DNA of 22,970 nucleotides from Dehalococcoidia bacterium (GTDB lineage Bacteria > Chloroflexota > Dehalococcoidia > Lucifugimonadales > Australimonadaceae): the NCBI GenBank assembly GCA_021296055.1, contig JAGWBE010000011.1:1-22970 (forward strand), given 5' to 3'. This document shows, one piece after another, positions 15,770-22,970 of this stretch. Numbering within the stretch: position 1 is the first letter of the stretch; each line of letters opens with the position of its first letter. Position numbers and translations under genes: made by a program. The notes below the pieces were generated by a model. That model saw only the letters and a list, made by a program, of their open reading frames with translations, was not told the DNA's origin and searched no databases.

Positions 15770-16261
15770 ATGGCGCTACGCCGTGTCGATACCCACGTCT
15801 TGCCTGCGCAGCGCGCCACGGTGAGCGCCGCTTGGCTCGAGCGGACGGCGGCGGCGGCGCTGGAGGCGGTCGATCCGGGCGGCGCCGTGGGCGTGAGCGT
15901 GGTGGCGGCGGACGACGCGACACTCCGCGACCTGAACCGCCGCTTCCGCGGGCTGGACGAGGTTACGGACGTGCTGTCGTTCGGCGCGCGCGGCGAAGGC
16001 GAGGCAGCGCCGGACGGCCCGGCCTTCCCCGCCGCGCCAGGGGAGGAGTCGATCGGAGAGGTGGTGGCGTCGTTGCCGCAGGCGGCGCGGCAGGCGCGGG
16101 AGCGGGGCGCGGCCATGGAGGAGGAGCTGGCGCTGCTGGTGGTGCACGGCGTGCTGCATCTGTGGGGCTACGAGCACGGGGTGCCGGAGGAGGCGGAGGC
16201 GATGCAGGCGATGGAGCGGGCGGTGTTGGCGGGGCTGTTCGGGGCGGAGGCGCGGGCGTGA
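15770..16261 (+). CDS. ybeY: Endoribonuclease YbeY (rRNA maturation factor)
   Basis: A single-strand endoribonuclease in 16S rRNA maturation and ribosome quality control. From ATG 15770 it has 163 residues, the usual family length. The zinc-binding H-x3-H-x5-H is complete: His126, His130 and His136 in HGVLHLWGYEH, followed by EEAEAMQAME. The N-terminal LRDLNRRFRG and TDVLSFG motifs are typical; the common GDI segment reads GEV. ATGs at 15743 and 15746 would give a protein nine or eight residues longer and have GGGAGG 12 bases upstream, so the exact start is uncertain. The stop overlaps the dnaX GTG start by four bases (GTGA), so translation is coupled. Confidence 0.92.
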   Translation: MALRRVDTHVLPAQRATVSAAWLERTAAAALEAVDPGGAVGVSVVAADDATLRDLNRRFRGLDEVTDVLSFGARGEGEAAPDGPAFPAAPGEESIGEVVASLPQAARQARERGAAMEEELALLVVHGVLHLWGYEHGVPEEAEAMQAMERAVLAGLFGAEARA

Positions 16262-17946
16262 GCGAGGTGCTGTACCGCAAGTGGCGGCCTACACGGTTCG
16301 CAGACATCGTGGGGCAGCCCGCGATCACGCAGACGCTCAGCCACGCGGTGGCGTCGGGGCGAACGTCGCACGCCTACCTCTTCTGCGGGCCGCGGGGAAC
16401 GGGCAAGACGAGTTCGGCGCGGGTGGTGGCCAAGGCGATCAATTGCCTGGGACGCCAGGAGGGCGCCGCCGACCCTGACGGGACGTGCGCCATCTGCAAG
16501 GCGGTGGACGCAGGGAACTTCGTAGACCTGATCGAGGTGGACGCGGCGTCGAACCGGGGCATCGACGAGATGCGCGACCTGCGGGAGAAGGTGCGGTTCG
16601 CGCCGACGCTGGGGCGCTACAAGGTGTACATCATCGACGAGGCGCACGCGATCACGGGCCCGGCGGCGGACGCATTTCTGAAGACGCTGGAGGAACCGCC
16701 CCCTAATACGGTGTTCATCCTCGCCACGACGGAGCCGCACCGCCTCCCGGCTACTATCGTCTCGCGCTGTCAGCGCTTCGACTTCCGCCGCATCTCCACT
16801 GCGGACGTAGCCGAGCGGCTGCGCGAGATCGCCGGCCACGAGGGCGTGGAGGCGGAGGCGGAGGCGCTCCACACCATCGCGCGTGCGGCGGGCGGGAGCC
16901 TCCGCGACGCGACGAACCTGCTCGACCAGCTCATCACCGCCTACGGTGTCCACCTCACCCTCGAGCAGGTGCGCGAGCTGCTGGGGCTTGGCGGCGAGGA
17001 GCGCGCCCTTGCCCTGGTGAAGCATCTGCTGGGGGGCAACACGCCGCAGGCGTTGGAGGCGATCAACCATGCGTCGGCGGAGGGGCTCGACCTGCGGCCG
17101 CTGCACCGCATGACGGTCGATCTGCTGCGCGCGGCGCTGTTGGCCAAGAGCGGCGTGCGCAACGCGGTGGACCTGTCGAAGGAGGTTCAGACGGAGGTGG
17201 GCGGCCTGGCGAGCCGCGTGTCCGCCGAGCAGATGGTGCGGGCGCTGCGCTTGTTCGGGGGCGTGTCGCTGCGGCACGATCAGCCGTCGCCGCTGCCGTT
17301 GGAGTTGGCCGTGGTGGAGTTGGGGATGGAGCCGGAGCCTCCGCCGTCCGCGCCGCCGCCGGTTCGCGCGCCCGCCCAGAGCGGAGCCTCGGCGCCTGCC
17401 GCCGCGCCGCCGAGAGCACGGGCACCTCAGGCCGCTCCGCCTCAGCCCACCGCGCGGCCTGCCCAACCGGCGCCGCGAGCCGCGTCTGCGCCGTCCGCGC
17501 CGGCCAACGGGAGCGGCGCGCCGCCGTCCACTCCGGAGGGTCGGTTGGCCGCGCAGTGGCCGGCCATCCTGCGGTCGATGAGCCGCGCGCCGCGAGCGAA
17601 GTACGACGTTGGCGCGTTGCTGCGCAGCGCGCGCGACCACCGCCTCGAAGGGGACGCGCTGGTGGTGCGGTTCCCTCACCGCTCCAACAGCGAGCGGTTG
17701 CAGGAGGAGTTGGAGTCGCCGGCGTGCCGCTTGGAGGTGGAGCGTATCTTGAGCGAGGCGTTGGGCGCGCCTTTCGGTCTGCGAGTGGAGGCGGAGGAGG
17801 GATCGGGCGAGAATGGGCCTCGGCAGGGCGGGCACCTGGTGCGCGCGGCTATGAGCCTCGGCGGGCAGGTGGCGCCGGAGCCGGAACCGGAGCCTGCGCC
17901 CGCGCCGCCGATTCCAACGGAGGAGACTGACAATGCGGATGCGTAA
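16258..17946 (+). CDS. dnaX: DNA polymerase III subunit gamma/tau
   Basis: The clamp-loader ATPase of the replisome, 562 residues. It begins SEVLYRKWRPTRFADIVGQ, has Walker A GPRGTGKTSS (44-53), DEAH (127-130), sensor ATTEPHRLPATI and the SRC arginine finger. Domain III follows to about residue 360. A Pro/Ala-rich linker (about 365-430) leads to a short tau-like C-terminal domain and an acidic tail. The zinc site is unusual: C63, C77 and C80 are present, but the position of the second ligand holds Asp74. No A-rich slippery site is visible, so a frameshifted gamma form is not expected. The GTG start at 16258 overlaps the ybeY stop. The long open frame upstream of this GTG is a shadow over ybeY. 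Confidence 0.95.
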   Translation: MSEVLYRKWRPTRFADIVGQPAITQTLSHAVASGRTSHAYLFCGPRGTGKTSSARVVAKAINCLGRQEGAADPDGTCAICKAVDAGNFVDLIEVDAASNRGIDEMRDLREKVRFAPTLGRYKVYIIDEAHAITGPAADAFLKTLEEPPPNTVFILATTEPHRLPATIVSRCQRFDFRRISTADVAERLREIAGHEGVEAEAEALHTIARAAGGSLRDATNLLDQLITAYGVHLTLEQVRELLGLGGEERALALVKHLLGGNTPQALEAINHASAEGLDLRPLHRMTVDLLRAALLAKSGVRNAVDLSKEVQTEVGGLASRVSAEQMVRALRLFGGVSLRHDQPSPLPLELAVVELGMEPEPPPSAPPPVRAPAQSGASAPAAAPPRARAPQAAPPQPTARPAQPAPRAASAPSAPANGSGAPPSTPEGRLAAQWPAILRSMSRAPRAKYDVGALLRSARDHRLEGDALVVRFPHRSNSERLQEELESPACRLEVERILSEALGAPFGLRVEAEEGSGENGPRQGGHLVRAAMSLGGQVAPEPEPEPAPAPPIPTEETDNADA

Positions 17947-18259
17947 GGGGGGTTCGGCGAAGAACCTGATGCGCCAGGCGCAGGGGCTCCAGGAGCAGTT
18001 GGCGAAGGCGCAGGAGGAGATCGCGAAGGCGACGGTGGAGGGATCGGCCGGGGGCGGCGCGGTCAAGGTCGTGGCGACGGGAGGGCTGACTATCCAATCG
18101 GTCGCCATCGACCCGTCGGCGGTGGACCCGGAGGACGTGGAGATGCTGCAAGACCTGGTGCTGGCGGCGTCGAACGAGGCGCTGGCGAAGGCGCAGGCGT
18201 TGGCGAACCAGCGGCTGGGCACGTTGGCCGGGGGGCTCGGCCTGCCGGGGCTGCCCTAG
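17933..18259 (+). CDS. ybaB: YbaB/EbfC-family nucleoid-associated protein
   Basis: A 108-residue DNA-binding protein found beside dnaX and recR in most bacteria. The N-terminal helix MRQAQGLQEQLAKAQEEIAKATVEGSAGGGAVKV and the strand GLTIQSVAIDP are the family pattern, with a helical VLAASNEALAKAQ afterwards. It overlaps the dnaX end by 14 bases. GGAGGAG lies a few bases before the ATG at 17933; an ATG at 17939 is possible. The Gly/Leu-rich C-terminus is typical. Confidence 0.93.
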   Translation: MRMRKGGSAKNLMRQAQGLQEQLAKAQEEIAKATVEGSAGGGAVKVVATGGLTIQSVAIDPSAVDPEDVEMLQDLVLAASNEALAKAQALANQRLGTLAGGLGLPGLP

Positions 18260-18260
18260 C

Positions 18261-18875
18261 ATGACGCAAGGACATCCGTCGTTGGCGGCGCCGGTCGCGC
18301 GCCTCATCGAACAGTTCCACAAGCTGCCGGGCATCGGCCCCAAGTCGGCGCAGCGCCTCGCCTACTACATGGTGCGCATGCCCGCGGCGGAAGCGGAGGC
18401 GCTGGCCGAGGCGGTGCTGTCGGTCAAGGAGCGCACCACCTTCTGCTCGCAGTGCCAGAACATCACGGAGCACGACCCGTGCTCGGTGTGCGCGGACGAG
18501 CGGCGCGACCGAACGCGCGTCTGCGTGGTGCAGGAGCCGCTGGACGTGCTGGCGATGGAGCGCACCGGCGTCTACAACGGCCTCTACCACGTGCTGCACG
18601 GCGTCATCGACCCGATGAGCAACATCGGCCCCGACGATCTGCGCATCCGCGAGCTGCTGGCGCGCTTGGCTGGCGGCGCGGTGGAGGAGGTGATCCTGGG
18701 CACGAACCCGAACGTGGAGGGGGAGGCGACGGCGATGTACGTGCAGCAGTTGGCCGCGCCGTTGACGGGGCGGGTGAGCCGCTTGGCGCGCGGTCTGCCC
18801 GTGGGCGGCGACCTCGAGTATGCCGACGACCTAACGCTGGCGCGGGCGTTCCAGGGGCGGGAGCAGGTGACGTAG
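18261..18875 (+). CDS. recR: Recombination mediator protein RecR
   Basis: A 204-residue protein that helps load RecA at gaps with RecO/RecF. It has the helix-hairpin-helix LPGIGPKSAQRLAYYM, a four-Cys zinc finger (CSQC and CSVC), then a Toprim domain with VCVVQEPLDVLAMERTG, YHVLHGVIDPM and EVILGTNPNVEGEATA. The C-terminal SRLARGLPVGGDLEYADDLTLARAF is diagnostic. It starts 1 base after ybaB, completing the dnaX-ybaB-recR cluster. A GC-rich inverted repeat (GGGGCGG just after the stop, with CCGCCCC about 30 bases on) lies in the short convergent gap. Confidence 0.96.
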   Translation: MTQGHPSLAAPVARLIEQFHKLPGIGPKSAQRLAYYMVRMPAAEAEALAEAVLSVKERTTFCSQCQNITEHDPCSVCADERRDRTRVCVVQEPLDVLAMERTGVYNGLYHVLHGVIDPMSNIGPDDLRIRELLARLAGGAVEEVILGTNPNVEGEATAMYVQQLAAPLTGRVSRLARGLPVGGDLEYADDLTLARAFQGREQVT

Positions 18876-18930
18876 GGGCGGCGTGGGCTACGCGCCTTAC
18901 TACGCCTCCGCAGCCTTTCCCCGCCCCCGC

Positions 18931-19713
18931 CTAGGCGATGCTGACGCCGACTAGCCGCCCGATGCCGTAGGACACCGCGACGGCGACCGACGCGAGGCCG
19001 ATCATCTCCGCCGACGTGCGCAGCATGGGCGCGGACGTGAGCGACGCGCGCCAGGCGCTCACCGCCGCCAGTCCCGCCGCCGTCGCGCCCAGCCCCGCGG
19101 CCAAAGCGGCTAGACCGTCGAGGAATAGATAGGGCGCCACGGGCAGGAAGGCGGCTGCGCCGAAGGAGGAGGCCATCACCAGCGCCGACAGCCTCGGACG
19201 CGGCGGCTGGTCGGGGAAGCCCAGCTCGTCGGTCATCATCACCTGCACCCAGCGCTCCTCATTGCGCGCGACGGCCTTCACCACCTCGTCCAGCAGCGGC
19301 CCGCTGATGCCCTTAGCCTCGAAGATGCGCCGCGTCTCCGCCAGCTCGTCCTCCCGCATGTGGCGCACCTCCCAGCGCTCGCGACGCTCCTCGGCCTGGC
19401 GGAACTCGCGCTCGCTCTTGGCCGACACGTAGGCGCCTAGCCCCATCGAGACGGCGCCCGCCACCAGTCCGGCGACGCCGCCCAGCAGCACGACGGCGCT
19501 GTCCTGCGCGCCTCCCGCCACCGCCGCCACCAGCGCGGCGTTGGAGACGAAGCCGTCGTTGGCGCCGAACACCACCTCGCGCAGCAGGCCGCCCTCGGGG
19601 CGGTGCTGCTCGTCGGCACCGTGGCCGCGCCCGTGCGCCGCCCAACCGCCGCCGGGCAGCAGCGCCCGCGCCGCCCGCGCCAACAAGCCACCGCGATTAG
19701 GGTCCGAGGACAC
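18931..19713 (-). CDS. VIT1/CCC1-family putative iron/manganese transporter
   Basis: A 260-residue membrane protein. The first helix contains EVVFGANDGFVSNAAL and the second GLVAGAVSMGLGAYVSAKSEREF, the paired Asp- and Met-bearing signatures of the VIT family. A charged cytosolic segment follows (about 100-165), rich in Glu and Arg, where metal is gathered in characterised relatives. Three more helices complete the fold. Known members export or sequester Fe2+ or Mn2+ by proton antiport; the metal here is inferred. The start is GTG at 19713, preceded by TGGAGG with five-base spacing. It is the last gene of the leftward cluster, 68 bases after era. Confidence 0.87.
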   Translation of the reverse strand: MSSDPNRGGLLARAARALLPGGGWAAHGRGHGADEQHRPEGGLLREVVFGANDGFVSNAALVAAVAGGAQDSAVVLLGGVAGLVAGAVSMGLGAYVSAKSEREFRQAEERRERWEVRHMREDELAETRRIFEAKGISGPLLDEVVKAVARNEERWVQVMMTDELGFPDQPPRPRLSALVMASSFGAAAFLPVAPYLFLDGLAALAAGLGATAAGLAAVSAWRASLTSAPMLRTSAEMIGLASVAVAVSYGIGRLVGVSIA

Positions 19714-19781
19714 GCGCGCCTCCAGGTGGGATAGGGACTTAGTCTACACGCGGAGCGCGCCGGTTCCGCCCAATCCCCCTC

Positions 19782-20666
19782 CTACCCCGCTTGGCGTTCC
19801 ACGAACCCCGCCTTGCGGCGCCAGTGCGGGTTCACCTTCACCCACAGCTCCAGGTAGACGGGACGGCCTGCTAGCGTTTCAAGGGCGGGGCGGGCGGCTA
19901 CGCCCACCTGCTTGATGGCCGCGCCCCCGCTGCCGATGAGCAGGCGCTTCTGCGAGGCGGAGGCTACGTAGACGACCGCGCGCACCAGGTCGGGCGCCCT
20001 GCCCTCGCGCCGCTCGAACTCCTCCACCTCGACGGCTACGTCATAGGGCACCTCGTCGCGGTACTGGGCGAAGACGTGCTCGCGGACGATCTCGGCCATC
20101 AGGAAGGAGGCGGGCCTGTCCGTCAGCAGGTCGGGCGGGAAGATGGGCTCCTGCTCCGGCAATAGGGCGGCCAACTCCGCCGTGAGCAGGTCGGCGCCGT
20201 CGTCGGTGAGGGCGCTGACGGGGACGATGCGCTCGAAAGGGTAGGCTTGGGCGTAGCGCTCCATCACGGGCAGTAGGCGGCTCTTCGCGGCCGTGTCGAT
20301 CTTGTTGAGCACCAGCAGGGCCCGCGCCTTGGCCGTCTTGAACTGTTCGATGAACGCCAGCTCCACGTCGCCCGGCATGCGCGGCTCGACCACCAGCGCG
20401 GCGAGGTCGGCCTCTGCGAGGGCGGAGGCGACGTGGCGCTTCATAGCCGCGTCGAGGCGGTCGCGTCCGCGCCGCAGGTAGCCGGGGGTGTCGAGCAGGG
20501 CGGCTTGGAATCCGCCGCCGTTGAGCACGCCGAGGAGCTTGTGGCGCGTGGTGTGGGGCTTCTCGCTGACGATGGAGACCTTCTCGCCGACCAGGGCGTT
20601 GAGGAGCGTGGACTTGCCCGTGTTGGCGCGGCCCACGATGGCGACGAATCCGCTGCGGAAGGTCAT
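19782..20666 (-). CDS. era: GTPase Era
   Basis: A 294-residue GTPase for 16S rRNA processing and 30S assembly. The G motifs are GRANTGKST (G1), TTRHK (G2), DTPG (G3), NKID (G4) and SAL (G5). The C-terminal KH domain contains KRLLIGSGGAAIKQVG and ends with the expected YLELWVKVNPHWR. The Ala of GRAN and the His before TTRHK differ from the common GRPN and QTTR but keep the functional residues. There is no clear ribosome site before the ATG at 20666. A tRNA-Gly gene lies 31 bases upstream on the same strand, so the two may share a transcript. Confidence 0.95.
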   Translation of the reverse strand: MTFRSGFVAIVGRANTGKSTLLNALVGEKVSIVSEKPHTTRHKLLGVLNGGGFQAALLDTPGYLRRGRDRLDAAMKRHVASALAEADLAALVVEPRMPGDVELAFIEQFKTAKARALLVLNKIDTAAKSRLLPVMERYAQAYPFERIVPVSALTDDGADLLTAELAALLPEQEPIFPPDLLTDRPASFLMAEIVREHVFAQYRDEVPYDVAVEVEEFERREGRAPDLVRAVVYVASASQKRLLIGSGGAAIKQVGVAARPALETLAGRPVYLELWVKVNPHWRRKAGFVERQAG

Positions 20667-20697
20667 GGCGCGGCTAGCGGCGGGGCGAACGGGGGAT

Positions 20698-20772
20698 TGG
20701 AGCGGGCGATGGGATTCGAACCCACGACAGCCTGCTTGGGAAGCAGGTACGCTACCACTGCGTCACGCCCGC
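20698..20772 (-). tRNA. tRNA-Gly (anticodon CCC), CCA encoded
   Basis: Folds as a standard cloverleaf: acceptor GCGGGCG with CGCCCGC, D stem ACGC with GCGT, anticodon stem CCTGC with GCAGG, loop TTCCCAA, and T arm GTGGG-TTCGAAT-CCCAT. The anticodon CCC reads GGG. Discriminator U73 is usual for bacterial glycine tRNAs, and CCA is encoded (20698-20700). The mature part is 20701-20772, 72 bases. Confidence 0.95.
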
Positions 20773-20781
20773 ACGCTTCCC

Positions 20782-20787
20782 ATTCTA
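20782..20787 (-). promoter_or_regulatory. Possible -10 box of the tRNA-Gly gene
   Basis: TAGAAT (minus strand, 20787 to 20782) lies ten bases before the 5' end of the tRNA and begins with the TAG stop of the zinc-ribbon gene. No good -35 is visible, so this is tentative. Confidence 0.3.
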
Positions 20788-21297
20788 CGGCGCGAGGCGC
20801 GCTTGGGCTACCCATACCGCGATCCCCACGCCGAGCAATCCAAACAGGCCGAAGCTGCCGTAGAGCAGCAGCGGCAACAGCACGGGGGCGGTCGCCAGCA
20901 GCGCTCCGCCCGCCGCGATGTACTGGTAGGGACGCCCGCGCCGCCGGTTCACCGCGCTCGACACCACCTCGCCCACGACGTAGCCGAAGGCGACCATCAG
21001 GAAGAGGAAGAGGAATCCGTTGCCGAAGAAGCGGGCGAGGATGGACAGCAGGATGGCGCCGCCGAATCCGGCTGCCGCCGCCGCGCCGAGGCCGCGCGCC
21101 ACGTAGTCAGGCGAGACGCGGTAGGTAGGCAGGGGCGCAGGCGAGGCGCACTCTTTGCATCGCACGCCGACGGGGTGCTGGCCCATGCAGTCGGTGCAAA
21201 TCGACTTGCCGCAGCGCCCACACGAGAGGCGCGTCTCGCGTTCGGGATGCCAGTGGCAGACTAGCGGGCCGCCTTGCTCCTGCTGCTCGCTGCTCAT
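20785..21297 (-). CDS. B-box-like zinc-ribbon membrane protein of unknown function
   Basis: A 170-residue protein. The N-terminal 50 residues hold a dense Cys/His array: CHWHPE, SCGRCG, ICTDCM and RCKEC. This is the B-box/zinc-ribbon type often fused to rhomboid proteases and other membrane proteins. After a Pro-rich stretch come about four hydrophobic helices (LGAAAAAGFGGAILLSIL, FLFLFLMVAFGYVVGEVV, AGGALLATAPVLLPLLL and the last FGLFGLLGVGIAVWV). No rhomboid Ser or His motif is present. The ATG at 21297 overlaps the shifted-frame plsY stop as ATGA, so its translation is probably coupled to plsY. Function cannot be assigned. Confidence 0.72.
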   Translation of the reverse strand: MSSEQQEQGGPLVCHWHPERETRLSCGRCGKSICTDCMGQHPVGVRCKECASPAPLPTYRVSPDYVARGLGAAAAAGFGGAILLSILARFFGNGFLFLFLMVAFGYVVGEVVSSAVNRRRGRPYQYIAAGGALLATAPVLLPLLLYGSFGLFGLLGVGIAVWVAQARLAP

Positions 21298-21957
21298 CGG
21301 CGCGCCGCCTCGCCGCCTTGGTTGACCCATTGGTCGTGGTCGGCGATGTCGCGGTCGTAGAGCAGGCGGTTGTACAACAGCCGGGGCATAGGCGTCCCGC
21401 TCGCGTTGGAGCTGTTGGAGACCAGGCGCTTGGCGGCGGCGATGGCTAGGACGCCGGCGGTGAGGCTTGTCCCACAACACCGCCCAAAGGGGCAGGGAGG
21501 CGAGGCCGACGAGCACCCAGACGGGGGAGTTGCCGGTGAGGCGCCAGCCCATCGTGGCGATGATGATGAACATCGCCAACTCTAATCGCGCCATGGCGAT
21601 GAGCACGCCGACTGTGGGCGCGATGCCGCGTCCGCCCTGGAAGCCGAGGAAGATCGACCAGTTGTGGCCTGCGATGGCGAGGAGGCCCGCCGCCGCTTGC
21701 CACTCCAGTTCCAGGCCCAGGGCGTACCGCGCCAGGTAGATGGACGTCATCCCCTTGGCGAACATATCGAATGCGCCTACGGGGAAGAGCCAGAATCGCC
21801 CCACCTGCTGCCAGACGTTGGACGCGCCCGCGTTCTTGGAGCCGACGGTGCGCAGGTCTACGCCTTTGACGACGCGGCCAACGACATAGGCGGCGTTCAC
21901 GGAGCCGAGCAGGGAGGCGTAGAGAAGAGCGAAGGCAATCTTGACGGACTCGTCCAT
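21294..21957 (-). pseudogene. plsY: Glycerol-3-phosphate acyltransferase PlsY-like gene with a one-base frameshift
   Basis: PlsY transfers acyl groups from acyl-phosphate to glycerol-3-phosphate at the membrane. Family motifs are present: GSVNAAYVVGR, VGSKNAGASNVW, the DxxxKG-like FDMFAKG, and GHNWSIFLGFQGGRGIAPTVG. The frame is intact from 21957 to about 21475, then turns hydrophilic and Arg/Pro-rich. Moving forward one base at GGG (21471-21473) restores a helix, TSLTAGVLAIAAAKRL, and a plausible tail ending WVNQGGEAARR at TGA 21294-21296. The corrected product has about 220 residues. As read, the original frame stays open and runs into the zinc-ribbon gene, giving a 390-residue chimera. This may be a sequencing error, a real mutation or recoding. 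The PHP gene stops 12 bases upstream. Confidence 0.78.
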
Positions 21958-21969
21958 AGCGGCGCTAGA

Positions 21970-22830
21970 TTAGCCCCGCCTCCCCGCCGAGGCTAGGCGC
22001 TCCAACTCCGCTACGACGCTCAACGGCGGCCCCGCCGAGCCCGGCAGCTGCTCGCCCGGCGCGCCGAAGGCGTGATAGTCGCTGCCGCCGCAGGGCAGCA
22101 GCCCCAGGCGGTCCGCAAGCGAAAGAAGGCGCTGGCGCGTCTCCGCGTCGAAGTTGGCATAGTGCGCCTCGAAGCCGACGACGCCTATCTCCGCGAGCCT
22201 CGGCAGCAGGCGTTCGTAGTCCTTGGCGTAGACGGGGTGCGCCAGCACAGCCGCGCCGCCCGCGTGCTTGATCATCTGCACCGCGTCCTCCAGGCTGATG
22301 TGCGGACGCGCCACGAAGGCCGTGCCGCCGTCGTTGAGGTAGCCGTCGAAGGCGCCGCGCACACTGGCGATGTAGCCGCGCTCCACCATCGCCTGAGCGA
22401 CGTGGGGCCGTCCGACGCTCGCGCCGTCGGCGATGGCGAGCACCCGCTCCCACTCCACAGGCTTGCCGATATGAGCCAGGCGCTCGACCATTCGTTCGCC
22501 GCGTTGCTCGCGCTCCTCGCGGAAGGCGCGCAGACGCTCCTGCAAGGCGGCGTCGGCACGGTCGAAGAAGTAGCCGAGCAGGTGCAAGTCCCCTCCCTCG
22601 TCCAGCGGGCTGTCGGCGCTGATCTCGATGCCGGTGATGAGACGCAGGCCCGGGTGGCGGGCGGCCTCTCGCTCCGCCTCGTCCAGCCCTTCGGTCGAGT
22701 CGTGGTCGGTGACGGCGGCGACGGACACGCCGCGCTCCGCGAGCAGGCGCACCAGCTCGGCAGGCGAGAGCCTTCCGTCGGACGCGGTGGTGTGGAGGTG
22801 GAGGTCGGCGCGTTCCTCGCGGGCGCTCAC
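21970..22830 (-). CDS. PHP-domain metal-dependent phosphoesterase
   Basis: A 286-residue protein of the PHP family. The metal ligands are in DLHLHTTASDG, TDHD, GIEIS, an AHP segment and CGGSDYHA. This is the short YciV/TrpH-like form, whose characterised members hydrolyse nucleoside 3',5'-bisphosphates or trim RNA 5' ends. The exact substrate is inferred. The GTG start at 22830 overlaps the stop of the upstream partial gene by four bases (GTGA), and plsY starts 12 bases downstream, so it lies inside a tightly packed operon. Confidence 0.9.
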   Translation of the reverse strand: MSAREERADLHLHTTASDGRLSPAELVRLLAERGVSVAAVTDHDSTEGLDEAEREAARHPGLRLITGIEISADSPLDEGGDLHLLGYFFDRADAALQERLRAFREEREQRGERMVERLAHIGKPVEWERVLAIADGASVGRPHVAQAMVERGYIASVRGAFDGYLNDGGTAFVARPHISLEDAVQMIKHAGGAAVLAHPVYAKDYERLLPRLAEIGVVGFEAHYANFDAETRQRLLSLADRLGLLPCGGSDYHAFGAPGEQLPGSAGPPLSVVAELERLASAGRRG

Positions 22831-22970
22831 GGCGTCACTCTGTCCACGCGGCGGATCTGCTTGGCGAGGCCGGTGAGGTCGTCCAACTCCACCAGGACGG
22901 AGTTGAACTGGACGGGGCCTGCGCCGCTGGCGACATTCAGACGGCGCGGCATAGCGGTGAGGAAGCGCGC
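22827..22970 (-). CDS. C-terminal fragment of an unidentified protein, ACT-like
   Basis: Only the last 47 residues are inside the window. The segment NSVLVELDDLTGLAKQIRRVDRV resembles the final strand-helix-strand of an ACT domain, such as the C-terminus of RelA/SpoT proteins, but the match is short and weak. It ends in GTGA overlapping the PHP start, so the genes are translationally coupled. Confidence 0.5.
   Translation of the reverse strand, partial: ARFLTAMPRRLNVASGAGPVQFNSVLVELDDLTGLAKQIRRVDRVTP

Noticed and set aside
16168..18222. A 684-codon minus-strand frame across dnaX
   Set aside because: It covers dnaX and ybaB with no motif and a repetitive Arg-rich composition.
1..22970. CRISPR arrays, insertion sequences, prophage genes or rRNA
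   Set aside because: I saw no spaced direct-repeat array, transposase, integrase or phage structural motif, and no rRNA signature on either strand.

Overview
This is a dense, very GC-rich bacterial chromosome segment: about 22 protein genes, one tRNA, a T-box leader, few long gaps and frequent GTG or overlapping starts. The T-box in front of a biosynthetic gene, the lack of outer-membrane genes, and the divergent PlsY, Era and nicotinate-phosphoribosyltransferase-like proteins suggest a monoderm lineage such as Chloroflexota (Dehalococcoidia/SAR202-like). That placement is inference; no rRNA or strong taxonomic marker is present.

Layout. 1-4055 (+): the end of purF, then a GalT/HIT-like nucleotidyltransferase, a GT2 glycosyltransferase of the dolichyl-phosphate-sugar synthase type, and a nicotinate phosphoribosyltransferase family protein whose signature motifs are altered. 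4056-4619: a gene-free regulatory stretch with a good sigma70-type promoter, an isoleucine-type T-box leader and its terminator. It controls cimA (4620-6209, +), the citramalate synthase that opens the pyruvate route to isoleucine. 6330-11653 (-): a likely operon of a large FAD/Fe-S D-2-hydroxyacid dehydrogenase (YdiJ type), a membrane-anchored sulfite-oxidase-fold molybdoprotein and a GH63-like glycosidase. 11837-13066 (+): an MFS transporter whose 3' end overlaps a restriction-modification pair.

13061-14492 (-) holds the methyltransferase and then the PD-(D/E)XK endonuclease. The endonuclease is much more AT-rich than its surroundings, which points to horizontal acquisition. 14572-15643 (-): two tandem DinB-family paralogues. 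15770-18875 (+): ybeY, dnaX, ybaB and recR, a compact housekeeping run with overlapping starts and stops. 18931-22970 (-): from right to left, an ACT-like C-terminal fragment, a PHP phosphoesterase, plsY, a zinc-ribbon membrane protein, tRNA-Gly(CCC), era and a VIT1/CCC1-type transporter.

The most notable points are: plsY carries an apparent single-base frameshift although its shifted frame ends in a coupled ATGA overlap with the next gene; the nicotinate-phosphoribosyltransferase-like protein keeps its scaffold but has lost several catalytic motifs; the T-box is placed on cimA; the restriction-modification island is of unknown specificity; and DnaX has Asp in place of one zinc-binding Cys.
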